Shown here: one piece after another, positions 34,440 to 43,237 of the stretch
How positions within the stretch are numbered: the first letter of the stretch is position 1
Layout: each line of letters opens with the position of its first letter
Assembly (NCBI RefSeq): GCF_023721835.1
Contig: NZ_JAMKFE010000017.1
Location: forward strand, 54,773-118,772
Length of the DNA stretch: 64,000 nucleotides
Origin: Caldimonas mangrovi
GTDB taxonomy: Bacteria; Pseudomonadota; Gammaproteobacteria; Burkholderiales; Burkholderiaceae_C
Reading direction: 5' to 3'
The notes under the pieces: generated by a model
What the model was told of the DNA's origin: nothing
Databases searched by the model: none
What the model saw: only the letters and a program-made list of their open reading frames with translations
Program-made: the position numbers and the translations under genes

Positions 34440-34589
34440 TCTCGTCCCTCGCAGCGACGAGCGGCGTCGTGCACCATGCCGGCCGCTCGCTGTGTTGTCG
34501 CGCTGCGAACCTTAAGCGCGGGGCACGGGCTTGGGAATCTTCAGGCTAGGGGCGTGGTGTCCCGTGTTGTAGGGACAGACGCGGCCGCG

Positions 34590-34730
34590 CTACTTCTTTT
34601 TCTTGCTGCGGTCGGGGACGACCGTGGTGATGGCGGCGTTCGGCGCGTCGGCCGAAATGGGCTTGGACGGCGCCGAGTCCTTCTTCGGTTTCTTCGCCTC
34701 CTTGTTGCTGCGCTGCTGACCCTTGGGCAT
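34590..34730 (-). CDS. Small Lys-rich hypothetical protein (46 aa)
   Basis: A 46-residue very basic protein starting MPKGQQRSNKEAKKPKKD and ending RSKKKK. The AGGAG ribosome site is well placed before ATG 34730, which argues that it is real despite its size. Similar tiny MPKGQ-type proteins occur widely in proteobacteria with no known role; binding to nucleic acid is possible. The flanking 34440-34589 and 34731-34988 hold nothing else I can support. Confidence 0.65.
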   Translation of the reverse strand: MPKGQQRSNKEAKKPKKDSAPSKPISADAPNAAITTVVPDRSKKKK

Positions 34731-34988
34731 GGTGTTCTCCTGGTGCGTGGCGCCCCCGTTGCGGGGTGCTGAAAAACCATGATCGTCGTTCGCGCCCGCC
34801 GCAAAGTCAACGGCCCGGGGCCGGGCCCGGCGATGCAACTGCTCGCCGGCCTTACGACCGGGTAACCGGCGGGCGGCTGGCGTTCGCAACGTGCCGCGGT
34901 GCACACTTGCCAGCGCCTGGCGCTGGCCGTTTGCGGCCTGCGCACGACGGCCCGGTAAACTTCGACCCTTTGAGTGACTGCCCACCCA

Positions 34989-35750
34989 ATGGCCGCTGCC
35001 TCCCTGGGAACCGCCCCCGCGATCTTCGACCTGAAGAGCGCCACGCTGCCGCTGGTCGCAGTGGTGCTCAAGACCACCGACCTCGCCGCCCTGGCTGCCG
35101 AACTGGCCGCCCGGCTCGATGAGACGCCCGACTTTTTCAACCAGGACCCGGTGGTGGTCGACCTCACGCCGGTGCGCGACGATCCGACGACGGTCGACTT
35201 CGCCGCATTGCTCGAGCTGCTGCGCAAGTACCGCATGGTGCCGGTCGCCGCCAAGGGCGGCAGCTCCGAGCAGATGGAGGCCGCGCAGGCCGCCGGCCTG
35301 ACCGAAGCGGTCGGTGCCACGGCGCCGGCCACGCCGGTGGTGATGGAGCCGCCGCCCCCGCCGGTGCTGTCGGAGGTGATCCGCGAGGTGCCGGTGCCCG
35401 TGCCGGCGGCGCCGGTCAGCGCGCTGATCGTCGACCGGCCGCTGCGCTCGGGCCAGCAGGTCTATGCGCGCGGCAGCGACCTGGTGGTGATGGCCGCGGT
35501 GAACTTCGGCGCCGAGGTCATCGCCGACGGCAACATCCATGTCTATGCACCGCTGCGCGGCCGGGCCATCGCCGGCGCGCGCGGCAACACCGAAGCACGC
35601 ATCTTCACGCTGTGCCTCGAACCCGAACTCATCTCCATTGCGGGCACCTACCGCACCACCGAGACGGCGCTGCCGGCCGAAGTGCACGGCAAGCCGGCGC
35701 AGGTGCGGCTGGTGGGCGAAAAGCTCGTGATGGAACCGCTCAAGCCCTGA
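34989..35750 (+). CDS. minC: Septum site-determining protein MinC
   Basis: A 253-residue division inhibitor. The N-terminal domain (1-110) inhibits FtsZ assembly. A Pro-rich linker (about 115-145) leads to the C-terminal beta-helix (about 148-253), with LRSGQQVYARGSDLVVMAAV and APLRGRAIAGARGN, which binds MinD and FtsZ. It is first in minCDE. GTG 34974 is an alternative start five codons upstream. Confidence 0.95.
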   Translation: MAAASLGTAPAIFDLKSATLPLVAVVLKTTDLAALAAELAARLDETPDFFNQDPVVVDLTPVRDDPTTVDFAALLELLRKYRMVPVAAKGGSSEQMEAAQAAGLTEAVGATAPATPVVMEPPPPPVLSEVIREVPVPVPAAPVSALIVDRPLRSGQQVYARGSDLVVMAAVNFGAEVIADGNIHVYAPLRGRAIAGARGNTEARIFTLCLEPELISIAGTYRTTETALPAEVHGKPAQVRLVGEKLVMEPLKP

Positions 35751-35795
35751 GAAGGGCGACCTCATTCATTGTTTTCACTCAAGGAACCGCAACAG

Positions 35796-36617
35796 ATGGC
35801 CAAAATCATCGTGGTGACCTCCGGCAAGGGAGGGGTCGGCAAGACCACCACCAGCGCCAGCTTCGCCTCCGGCCTCGCACTGCGCGGCCACAAGACAGCG
35901 GTGATCGACTTCGACGTCGGGCTGCGCAATCTCGACCTGATCATGGGCTGCGAACGCCGAGTGGTGTACGACCTGATCAACGTCATCAACAACGAAGCCA
36001 ACCTGAACCAGGCGCTGATCAAGGACAAGCACAGCGAGAACCTGTTCGTGCTGCCCGCCTCCCAAACGCGCGACAAGGAAGCGCTGACCAAGGAAGGCGT
36101 CGAGAAGGTGCTGATCGACCTGGCCGAGATGGGTTTCGAGTACATCGTCTGCGACTCGCCCGCCGGCATCGAGACCGGCGCCATGCTCGCGATGCACTTC
36201 GCCGACGAGGCGCTGATCGTCACCAACCCCGAAGTGTCCTCGGTGCGCGACTCCGACCGCATCCTCGGCATGCTGGGCTCCAAGACCAAGCGGGCGATCG
36301 ACGGGCGCGAGCCGATCAAGGAGCACCTGCTGATCACGCGCTACAACCCCGCCCGCGTGCAGGACGGCCAGATGCTGTCGCTCGAAGACATCCAGGAGAT
36401 CCTGCGCATCGAGCTGATCGGCGTGATCCCCGAATCCGAGACCGTGCTGCAGGCCTCGAACCAGGGTGTGCCGGCGATCCACCTGAAGGGCTCGGACGTG
36501 GCCGAGGCCTACCAGGACGTCATCGGCCGCTTCCTCGGCGAAGACCGACCGATGCGTTTCATCGACGCCGAGAAGCGCGGTTTCTTCAAGCGCCTGTTCG
36601 GCGGTGGCGGGAGGTGA
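35796..36617 (+). CDS. minD: Septum site-determining ATPase MinD
   Basis: A 273-residue ParA-like ATPase. The deviant Walker A motif GKGGVGKTT is at 10-18, and [16 protein letters not shown] and CDSPAGIE mark the switch and Walker B regions. The C-terminal amphipathic helix ([13 protein letters not shown]) provides membrane targeting. MinD recruits MinC to poles and oscillates with MinE. AAGGA lies before ATG 35796; 45 bases after minC. Confidence 0.97.
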   Translation: MAKIIVVTSGKGGVGKTTTSASFASGLALRGHKTAVIDFDVGLRNLDLIMGCERRVVYDLINVINNEANLNQALIKDKHSENLFVLPASQTRDKEALTKEGVEKVLIDLAEMGFEYIVCDSPAGIETGAMLAMHFADEALIVTNPEVSSVRDSDRILGMLGSKTKRAIDGREPIKEHLLITRYNPARVQDGQMLSLEDIQEILRIELIGVIPESETVLQASNQGVPAIHLKGSDVAEAYQDVIGRFLGEDRPMRFIDAEKRGFFKRLFGGGGR

Positions 36618-36621
36618 TTCA

Positions 36622-36879
36622 ATGTCTTTCCTCTCCTTCCTGATCGGCGAAAAGAAGAAGTCCGCGAGCCTCGCCAAGGAACGGCTGCAGATCATCCTCG
36701 CGCACGAACGCTCCGGCCGCACCGGCGCCGACTACCTGCCGGCGCTGCAGCGCGAGCTGGTGGAGGTGATCTCCAAATACGTGTCGATCAACCCGAGCGA
36801 CATCAAGGTGCACCTGGAGCGCCAGGAAAACCTGGAAGTGCTGGAGGTCAAGATCGAGCTGCCGGAGGCGGCGCGCTAG
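36622..36879 (+). CDS. minE: Cell division topological specificity factor MinE
   Basis: An 85-residue protein of standard length. It has the N-terminal membrane-targeting helix [15 protein letters not shown], the anti-MinCD helix ([16 protein letters not shown]) and the C-terminal dimer domain ([33 protein letters not shown]). A strong GGAGGTGA ribosome site precedes ATG 36622, four bases after the minD stop. Confidence 0.97.
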   Translation: MSFLSFLIGEKKKSASLAKERLQIILAHERSGRTGADYLPALQRELVEVISKYVSINPSDIKVHLERQENLEVLEVKIELPEAAR

Positions 36880-36892
36880 CGTCGCTGGACTT

Positions 36893-36916
36893 GGCGGCCG
36901 TCCCGGCGGCCGCCTT
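36893..36916 (+). terminator. Possible terminator after minCDE
   Basis: GGCGGCCG (36893-36900) and CGGCCGCC (36907-36914) form a perfect eight-base stem with a six-base loop, 14 bases after the minE stop, followed only by TT. A weak or Rho-assisted terminator. Confidence 0.4.
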
Positions 36917-37055
36917 GCACGGCATCGTCTGCGCCGGCGCCCGTCAGGCCTGCCGCAAAGCTGCGAGTTGCACGGTGTTCCCCCCGCTGTTTGGCCGCTT
37001 GCGTCCATGCGGAGGTTGCACACTGACAGCATCACCGTCCTGACGGAGCCCTGCC

Positions 37056-38093
37056 ATGCAGCGCCTGAACCGAGCCGACCTGAAGCGCTGGATTACCACC
37101 GGCGCTGCCCTGCATCCCCGTGACCTGGCCGCCGCCGTGGCGCAGCGCTACGGCGTGGGCCGCAGCACCGCGGCACGAGCGCTGCGCGAACTGATCGAGG
37201 CCGGCTGGCTGCAACGCGACGGACGTTCGCGCCCGCACTACCGCCCCGGCGTGCTGCGCGAGGTGACCGCCAGCTACGCATTGGCCGGCCTGAACGAACA
37301 GACGCCATGGGAACGCGATTTCGCGCCCTGCCTGCAGCTGCCGCCTCCGGCGCAGGCGCTGGCCCACCATGCCTACACGGAGTTGCTCAACAACGCCATC
37401 GACCACAGCGGCGGCGGTCGTGTGACGGTGTCGATGCGCTGCAACGGCACCCATCTGCACCTGCTGATTAGCGACGACGGCTGTGGCGTGTTCGAGCGCA
37501 TCCGCTGTGCCTTCGGCATCGACGACCCGCGCCTCGCGCTGCTGGAGCTCAGCAAGGGCAAGCTGACGACGCAACCCGCGCGCCACACCGGCCGTGGGCT
37601 GTTCTTCACGTCGCGCCTGTTCGACGTGTTCGATCTGTACGCCAACGGCCTGACTTACCAGCACAGCCATTGGCAGCGCCGCGACTGGCTCAGCGCCGAC
37701 CCGCTGCGCCGGCAGCCCGGTACCACCGTGTTCGCGTCGGTGTCGCTGAACACCAAGCGCTCGCTGGCCGAGGTCTACGAGGCGCATGCCGGCCACGGCG
37801 GCACGGTCGAGTTCGCACGCACCGTCGTGCCGCTGCGTCTGGCGCGGCTGGATGACGAGACGCTGGAGTCGCGCGCCCAGGCCAAGCGGCTTGCTGCGCG
37901 CTTCGAATCGTTCGAGACGGTCGAGCTCGACTTCGCCGAGATTCCGGCCATCGGTCAGGCCTTCGCCGACGAACTGTTCCGCGTGTTCCCGCTGCAGCAC
38001 CCGGGAGTGGTGTTGAAGCCGGTCAACATGAATCCGGCGGTGGCCGGCGCGGTGAATGCCGCCTGCCTGCCCCACCCGGCGATGGCGGCCTGA
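37056..38093 (+). CDS. Winged helix / GHKL ATPase / DUF4325 (STAS-like) fusion
   Basis: A 345-residue cytoplasmic protein with three parts. Residues about 5-65 are a winged-helix DNA-binding domain (RDLAAAVAQRYGVGRSTAARALRELI). Residues about 100-235 are a histidine-kinase-type ATPase with N box ELLNNAIDHS, G1 DDGCGVF and G2 TGRGLFFTSRL, but no phospho-acceptor His domain. Residues about 250-330 are a DUF4325/STAS-like module (FETVELDFAEIPAIGQAFADEL). The layout suggests a DNA-binding switch driven by ATP and partner binding, like anti-sigma kinases joined to their antagonist fold. GGAG precedes ATG 37056. Targets unknown. Confidence 0.82.
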   Translation: MQRLNRADLKRWITTGAALHPRDLAAAVAQRYGVGRSTAARALRELIEAGWLQRDGRSRPHYRPGVLREVTASYALAGLNEQTPWERDFAPCLQLPPPAQALAHHAYTELLNNAIDHSGGGRVTVSMRCNGTHLHLLISDDGCGVFERIRCAFGIDDPRLALLELSKGKLTTQPARHTGRGLFFTSRLFDVFDLYANGLTYQHSHWQRRDWLSADPLRRQPGTTVFASVSLNTKRSLAEVYEAHAGHGGTVEFARTVVPLRLARLDDETLESRAQAKRLAARFESFETVELDFAEIPAIGQAFADELFRVFPLQHPGVVLKPVNMNPAVAGAVNAACLPHPAMAA

Positions 38094-38100
38094 CGGCCGG

Positions 38101-38538
38101 CTACAACAGCTTTTCGAGCGCCGCGCTGACGCGCGCCATCACGGCCGCGACGTGGGCCATGTCTTCGGCCGACACCGGCGCGGTCATCGCCTGCACCACC
38201 TGGGCCTGCACGGCGCCGGTGCGCCGCGCCAACGCCTCGCCGGCACGCGTCAGGTAGAGCTGCTTCGCACGCGCGTCGCGCGGGTCGGGCTCGCGCCGCA
38301 CCAGGCCGCGCTCTTCGAGCTGCGTCACCAGGGCGCTGATGTGGCTCTTGGCGCTGAAGCAGCGCGCGGCCAGCTCTTGTTGGGTGATGCCGGGCTTGCT
38401 CAGCAGGTTGACCAGGATCTCGTGTTCGCCCAGGCGCACGCCCAGTTCCGCCAGGCGCGTGCTCATCACGGCCTCGCACAAGTGGTAGGCGCGCACCACC
38501 GACAACCAGGTGCCCACGGGGCTGGGGGGAGTACTCAT
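38101..38538 (-). CDS. MarR family transcriptional regulator
   Basis: A 145-residue winged-helix repressor: LLSKPGITQQELAARCFSAK and HISALVTQLEERGLVRREPDPRDARAKQLYL (in parts) are the recognition helix and wing. It is divergent from a hotdog thioesterase gene across 56 bp that contain a perfect 14-bp palindrome, its likely operator. Ligand unknown. Confidence 0.9.
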   Translation of the reverse strand: MSTPPSPVGTWLSVVRAYHLCEAVMSTRLAELGVRLGEHEILVNLLSKPGITQQELAARCFSAKSHISALVTQLEERGLVRREPDPRDARAKQLYLTRAGEALARRTGAVQAQVVQAMTAPVSAEDMAHVAAVMARVSAALEKLL

Positions 38539-38564
38539 GAGGCTCGATCTTGCGCTTGCAAAAG

Positions 38565-38578
38565 GTTCGTTAACGAAC
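38565..38578. promoter_or_regulatory. MarR-type operator palindrome
   Basis: GTTCGTTAACGAAC is a perfect 14-bp palindrome in the middle of the divergent marR-type/thioesterase promoter region. It lies 27 bp from the marR-type ATG and 17 bp from the thioesterase ATG. Its size and symmetry fit a MarR dimer site controlling both genes. Confidence 0.65.
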
Positions 38579-38594
38579 TATTCAAGCGGCAGTC

Positions 38595-39128
38595 ATGAAC
38601 CTCTACCTGCGCCTGCTGTGGACGCTGTTGCGATCGTTGCGGCTGCCCGCCATCACCGTGGGCGAAACGCTGGAGCGCACCCTGCGCGTGCTGCCCAACG
38701 ACCTCGACATCAACGGCCACATGAACAACGGCCGCTACATGACGGTGGTGGACCTGATGCTGATCGAGTATTTTGTGCGATCGGGCTTTGCCCGCGCCAT
38801 GCTGCGGCAAGGCTGGCGGCCGATGGCTGGCGGCTCTTTCATCACCTACCGCAAGGGGCTCAAGCCGCTGCAGCGCTACCGGCTGCGCTTTCGGCAGGAA
38901 GGTGCCGACACGCACTGGAACTACATGCGCTTCGAATTCCTGCGCGAAGACGGCACGCTGTGCGCGGCCGGCTACATGAAAGGCGCGGCGGTGGCGCGCG
39001 AAGGGCCGGTGCCCAACGCTCGCTCGTACGCCACGCTGGGGTGGGCCTTCGAACCGGGCGATCTGCCCGAGCCGGTGCGCCACTGGCTGGCGGCCGAGGG
39101 CAGCGTGATGGCGGCGGCACGGGCGTGA
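38595..39128 (+). CDS. Hotdog-fold acyl-CoA thioesterase-like protein
   Basis: A 177-residue protein of the 4-hydroxybenzoyl-CoA thioesterase-like/THEM6 type. PNDLDINGHMNNGRYM carries the catalytic-type Asp and the conserved His-Met-Asn-Asn, followed by the hotdog strands YRLRFRQEG and GTLCAAGYMKG. The first 25 residues are hydrophobic and may attach it to the membrane. Control by the divergent MarR-type gene suggests a role with acyl or aromatic acyl-CoA compounds. Confidence 0.85.
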   Translation: MNLYLRLLWTLLRSLRLPAITVGETLERTLRVLPNDLDINGHMNNGRYMTVVDLMLIEYFVRSGFARAMLRQGWRPMAGGSFITYRKGLKPLQRYRLRFRQEGADTHWNYMRFEFLREDGTLCAAGYMKGAAVAREGPVPNARSYATLGWAFEPGDLPEPVRHWLAAEGSVMAAARA

Positions 39129-39141
39129 GGCAATCGCCGCC

Positions 39142-40383
39142 TCACACCTCCCGTGCCCCCTGCAGGCAGTTCTCCAGCTCCGCCATTCCGGTCGGCAGGT
39201 CGACCTTCGCGCCCAGGTCGCGCATGGTCGAACCGAGCGCGTGCACGGTGCGGAACAGGTTGTGTGCGCGGCACTGCTCGCCCATCTGGCCGATGCGCAC
39301 GATGGGCAGGCCGAAGGAGCCCGAGATCTCGACGTGGTAGCGGCTGGAGATGTGCGCGCACACCTGCGTGTTGGCAATGCCCGACGGCACCGTGATGCCG
39401 ATCACCGAGTTGAGGCGCGCCTGCGGCGGCGTGTAGAGCGGCAGGCCCATCGCCTCGATGCTGCGTTGCAGCGCCAGTGAACAGCGCGCGTGCCGCTCGA
39501 AGCGCACCGGCAGCGTCTCGGCGCACACCAGGCGCAACGCCTCGTGCAAAGCCAGCACGCCTGAGACCGGCGCGGTGTAGTGGTAGCCGCCCTTGTGCCA
39601 GAAGTTCTCGGCCAGCCTGGCGTCCAGGCACCAGTGGGTATTGAGCGTCTGGCGGGCGTCGATGGCGGCCCAGGCGTCATTCGAGAAGGCGATCAGCGAC
39701 ACGCCTGGGATGGACGCCAGCCCTTTCTGGCCGCCGGTGATGACGGCGTCGATCTGCCAGGCGTCCATTTCCAGCGGCATGGTGCTGAGCGTGCACACGG
39801 CGTCGACGATGACCAGGCAGCCGCGGGCCTTGGCGGCTTTTGCGATGGCGGGCAGCTCGCGGTTGAACACGGTATTGGAGGTTTCGCCCTGCACGATGGT
39901 CAGGCAGCGCGGGCGGTGTTCGTCGAGCGCGCGCTCGATGTCGGCGGCCGATGCGGCGGTGTTGGCCGACACGTCGAAGTCGACCACCTCGGCACCCAGG
40001 CGGCGCGCCATCTCGCCCATCCGGCCGCTGAAGAAGCCGTTGCGCACGCACAGCACCTTGGTGCCGGGCTCCACCAGGTTGCAGATCGCCATTTCCATCG
40101 CGGCCGAGCCGGGGCCGGCCACGCCCAGCACCCAGTCGGAGCGGGTCTGGAACACGTAGCGCGCCATCTCCTTGACCTGCGAGATGATGGTCGACATGGT
40201 CGCGCCGAGATGGTTGATGACGACCGAGTTGGCGCGTGCGACGGCATCGGGTATCGGCACCGGCCCGGCGCCCATCATCAGCAGCGGGTCGTCAGGCAGG
40301 ATGTCGGCGAGCGGCCGCACCTGGGGCGCGCTGGGGTAGCGGGAGAGTTCGGCCACCGTGTGGGGCAGGTCGTGCGGTTTCAT
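39142..40383 (-). CDS. Class V aminotransferase (alanine/ureidoglycine-glyoxylate type)
   Basis: A 413-residue PLP enzyme of the AGXT/PucG group. VAGPGSAAMEMAICNLVEPG binds the cofactor phosphate, VDAVCTLSTMPLEMD has the PLP-ring Asp, ITGGQKGLAS has the Schiff-base Lys, and ARLNSVIGITVPSG and VRIGQMGEQC mark the C-terminal domain. It would transfer an amino group from alanine, serine or ureidoglycine to glyoxylate; which donor it uses cannot be told from sequence. Start 40383 gives the normal N-terminus. Confidence 0.88.
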   Translation of the reverse strand: MKPHDLPHTVAELSRYPSAPQVRPLADILPDDPLLMMGAGPVPIPDAVARANSVVINHLGATMSTIISQVKEMARYVFQTRSDWVLGVAGPGSAAMEMAICNLVEPGTKVLCVRNGFFSGRMGEMARRLGAEVVDFDVSANTAASAADIERALDEHRPRCLTIVQGETSNTVFNRELPAIAKAAKARGCLVIVDAVCTLSTMPLEMDAWQIDAVITGGQKGLASIPGVSLIAFSNDAWAAIDARQTLNTHWCLDARLAENFWHKGGYHYTAPVSGVLALHEALRLVCAETLPVRFERHARCSLALQRSIEAMGLPLYTPPQARLNSVIGITVPSGIANTQVCAHISSRYHVEISGSFGLPIVRIGQMGEQCRAHNLFRTVHALGSTMRDLGAKVDLPTGMAELENCLQGAREV

Positions 40384-40537
40384 GGGGCGGGTTCGCGTAG
40401 GCGGGGCGCTCAAGGTAGCACAGCTTCGGTGCACCGTGTGGTGCTGCACCGACAGCGCTGTCGGTGCATGGCTGACGGCCTGTGGCCCCGGTGTGTGGCG
40501 CAATGAAGTCATGACCCATGGCTGTCAAGGAGCCTGC

Positions 40538-40756
40538 ATGCACTACCTCGTCGACAAGGAAGAATTCCTCCAGGCGCTGCGCGAACTCGAGGACGAGCTG
40601 TCCATCGAAACCCTGGACACCGGCAACCTGCTGAGCCACTGCTGGCGCTGCCTCGGATGCGACACCGAGTACACCTCGTTCGAGATGATTCCCGCGCCGA
40701 TGGCCTGCCGCTGCGGCGAGCTGCAGATGGTGCCGGTGATCCCGACGCTGCATTGA
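40538..40756 (+). CDS. Small zinc-ribbon-like protein (72 aa)
   Basis: A 72-residue protein with an acidic N-terminal helix (VDKEEFLQALRELEDELS) and Cys pairs CWRCLGC and CRCGE that could hold one zinc. I recognise no named family. AAGGAG six bases before ATG 40538 supports the start. It lies five bases before the next small gene and is probably co-transcribed. Confidence 0.65.
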   Translation: MHYLVDKEEFLQALRELEDELSIETLDTGNLLSHCWRCLGCDTEYTSFEMIPAPMACRCGELQMVPVIPTLH

Positions 40757-40761
40757 GCGCG

Positions 40762-40965
40762 ATGGAGCACTCTACACCCCAGCCGGAACGCCCGGTCGGC
40801 CTGATCGATACGTCCGACGAAGCTGCCATGCGGCACTGGGCGGAGAAGCTGTCAGTCAGCGTGCCCACGCTGCGCCAGGCGGTGGAACGGGCGGGCACTG
40901 ACCCTCAGCGGGTCGGCGAATATCTGCTGCGCCAGCGTACCGACGATCACCGCGTCGGCGGCTGA
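40762..40965 (+). CDS. DUF3606-like small protein (67 aa)
   Basis: A 67-residue protein whose centre (EAAMRHWAEKLSVSVPTLRQAVERAG) matches the DUF3606 pattern of a tryptophan-bearing helix followed by a short helix pair. This family is stress- or starvation-associated in proteobacteria, without known biochemistry. It overlaps the H-NS-like gene convergently by 19 bases. Confidence 0.65.
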   Translation: MEHSTPQPERPVGLIDTSDEAAMRHWAEKLSVSVPTLRQAVERAGTDPQRVGEYLLRQRTDDHRVGG

Positions 40966-41273
40966 ACCTCGTCGGCCGTGCTCGGCTCCTCGACGATGCG
41001 GAGCTCTTCGACCGTATAGCCTTCCTGCAGCAGTGCGCGTCGCAGCCAGTCGGGCTGGGAGCCGGCGCCGTCCCAGGTGTCGCCTGAAACGGGATGGCGG
41101 TAGCGCGGCGGCAGCGGCACCGGCTCGGCCGGCGGGGCCGCCGGCTGGCGGGCGGCATAGGCGATGTCTTCGGGCTTGATCTGCCAGAACTCCATCAGAA
41201 AGCGGATGCGGCGGCGGGCCGCTTCTTTCTCGGCCTCGAAACCTGGGTCCGCTTCGGTGTCCGGATGGTTCAT
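40947..41273 (-). CDS. H-NS-like nucleoid protein
   Basis: A 108-residue protein with an N-terminal helical dimerisation region (GFEAEKEAARRRIRFLMEFW) and a C-terminal H-NS-type DNA-binding domain. The latter reads YRHPVSGDTWDGAGSQPDWL, the Burkholderiales variant of the AT-hook-like loop. Such small H-NS relatives can silence AT-rich acquired DNA. The coding frame continues acidic to its end. Confidence 0.85.
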   Translation of the reverse strand: MNHPDTEADPGFEAEKEAARRRIRFLMEFWQIKPEDIAYAARQPAAPPAEPVPLPPRYRHPVSGDTWDGAGSQPDWLRRALLQEGYTVEELRIVEEPSTADEVQPPTR

Positions 41274-41407
41274 GGAAATCTGTCGCGTAAGGGTCGGAAC
41301 GACCCCTCAAGCATAGACGTTTTGGCTGCCCGGCCGCTCGGCCTTCGCGGGCAGACGCCGCGCTTGCCGCGCCAGACGGCGTGCGTCAGCGCGTTTTTCT
41401 GCGCACT

Positions 41408-42415
41408 TCAGGCGGCGCGTATCACCGAGATGTATTCCGTGCCGCTCTCGGGCAGCCACACCTCGCCGGGCCGGCCGAGGATCTGCCGCACGCCGGCGGC
41501 CTCGCGGGGAAAGGTGAAACTCTCGAAGCGCTCGCTGCTCGGGTCGAAGCGCACCACGCTGTTGGCTGCGAAGTCGCTGGCCCAGACGATGTCACGCTCG
41601 TCGACGTACACCGCATAGCAGCGCGGCGCGGCGCCGGGCAGTTTCCAGGCACGCCAGGCCTGCGCCGGAGTCGCCGCCTTCGGATCGTGCACCGAAAGCT
41701 GCCCGCTGTTCCATTCGCTGACCCAGATGCGGCCGCGGCTGTCGCTCCACACGCGGCGTGCGCCTTGCTGCGGCGTGGGCGGCTCGACGACCGTGCTCTC
41801 GCCGGTGCGGCGATCGAGGCGCGCGATGAAAGAGCCGGCCAGCGAGCACCACCACACCTCGCCGGCCGGTGTGCTGCAGATGCCATACGGGCCGCGTCCG
41901 CGCGGCGACGGCCGCACCGTGACGGCACCGCTGCGCACCGCAAGTTTGCCGACGTAGCCGCTCTGCCCGGTGAACCACAGGTCGCCGTCGCCATCGAATG
42001 CGCAGGTGTTGAGGTTGGCGTAGGGCGTTCCTTCCGGCATCGGGTAGACGCGCACCTCGCGTCCGGGCCAGCCGACACGCACGATCGCGTTGAGCCCGCC
42101 GTCGGTGAGCCAGGCGGCGCCGTCCGGGCCCTGGATCACGCCGTGAGGGGCGCTGCCGGCGCCCAGCGGCACCCGTTCCACCTTGCCGGTCCGGGGGTCG
42201 AACCAGCCGAGGTGCCCACTGCGCTGCGCGCTGAACCACACGCCGCCGTCGGGCGCGGGCGCGACGTCGTGTATGCCCGTGCGCTGCGGCACGTTCAGCG
42301 GCCATGACCGCAGATGGCCGTGGTGCGCCTGCGCGAGCGCCGCGCCGGGCCAGGAGTTCGCAAGTCCCCACCCCGCGAGCGCGGTCAGCATGGAGCGGCG
42401 GGCAAAGTCCGGCAT
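41408..42415 (-). CDS. Exported Vgb-like (streptogramin-lyase family) beta-propeller
   Basis: A 335-residue protein with a twin-arginine-like signal (MPDFARRSMLTALAGWGL). It then has seven WD-like/NHL-type blades with repeating DGGVWFSAQ, DGAAWLTDGG, DGDLWFTGQ, AGEVWWCS, RGRIWVSEW and DIVWASDF motifs. This is the virginiamycin B lyase fold; most such proteins are not antibiotic lyases and bind unknown ligands in the periplasm. A GGAGG site precedes ATG 42415. Resistance should not be inferred from the name. Confidence 0.82.
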   Translation of the reverse strand: MPDFARRSMLTALAGWGLANSWPGAALAQAHHGHLRSWPLNVPQRTGIHDVAPAPDGGVWFSAQRSGHLGWFDPRTGKVERVPLGAGSAPHGVIQGPDGAAWLTDGGLNAIVRVGWPGREVRVYPMPEGTPYANLNTCAFDGDGDLWFTGQSGYVGKLAVRSGAVTVRPSPRGRGPYGICSTPAGEVWWCSLAGSFIARLDRRTGESTVVEPPTPQQGARRVWSDSRGRIWVSEWNSGQLSVHDPKAATPAQAWRAWKLPGAAPRCYAVYVDERDIVWASDFAANSVVRFDPSSERFESFTFPREAAGVRQILGRPGEVWLPESGTEYISVIRAA

Positions 42416-42534
42416 CGTGTCCTCCGGGCGGCGGTCGTGACGACCAGGCAGTCTACGAAGCTGCGCACAACCCTTTTCATCGCGGGGCCGCGAAGCGAGA
42501 ATCGCGCCACCCCTGCTCGCTTGAGGCTCCCAAC

Positions 42535-43110
42535 ATGACCCTGCTCGTCCTCGGACTCGTGCTTTTTCTCGGTGTGCATTCAGTGCGCATCGTGGCCGAC
42601 GACTGGCGCAGCGCGCAGATCGCGCGGCGCGGCGAGAAGGCCTGGAAGGGCGTCTACACGCTGCTGTCGATCATCGGTTTCGTGCTGATCGTCTGGGGTT
42701 ACGGCCTGGCCCGTACCGAGCCGGTGTTCCTGTGGCAGCCGCCACCGTGGACGCGGCATCTGGCATCGTTGTTCGTGCTGATCGCGTTCGTGCTGCTGGC
42801 CGCCGCCAAGGTGCCGCGCAACGCGATCAAGGCGCGCCTGCACCATCCCATGGTGGCCGGTGTCAAGCTGTGGGCCTTCGGACACCTGCTGGCCAACGGC
42901 ACGCTGGCGGATGCGCTGCTGTTCGGCAGCTTCCTGGTCTGGGCCGTCGTCGACTTCCGCGCCGCACGTCGGCGCGACCGGGTGGCGGGCACCCTTTATC
43001 CGCCCGGCACGGCGCGCGGTACCGTCCTGACGCTGGTCGCCGGCGGGGTCGCGTGGGCGGTGTTCGCGCTCTGGCTGCATGCCTGGCTGATCGGCGTGCG
43101 GCCCTTCTGA
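42535..43110 (+). CDS. NnrU family membrane protein
   Basis: A 191-residue protein with five to six membrane segments. LFLGVHSVRIV, the KVPRNAIKARLHHPMVAGVKLWAFGHLLANG signature (in parts) and LFGSFLVWAVVDF are diagnostic. NnrU-type proteins were found with nitrite/nitric-oxide reductase genes; no denitrification gene is adjacent here. It is related to the ICMT-like fold. Confidence 0.88.
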   Translation: MTLLVLGLVLFLGVHSVRIVADDWRSAQIARRGEKAWKGVYTLLSIIGFVLIVWGYGLARTEPVFLWQPPPWTRHLASLFVLIAFVLLAAAKVPRNAIKARLHHPMVAGVKLWAFGHLLANGTLADALLFGSFLVWAVVDFRAARRRDRVAGTLYPPGTARGTVLTLVAGGVAWAVFALWLHAWLIGVRPF

Positions 43111-43237
43111 CGCCCCCGCACACGCGTTTTCCGCTCGGGAGTTTCCCTAGGGCACGGGCCGGCGCCCGGAACGCTCTGCTGCGTGCAAAGCGAGCGTTGA
43201 CGCGGCCTGGCGGCCGATGCCTGGGCGGCGCGCACGG

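Noticed and set aside
41408..42415. Streptogramin resistance (virginiamycin B lyase) call
   Set aside because: The beta-propeller fold matches, but most homologues are not antibiotic lyases and I cannot confirm the catalytic His arrangement.
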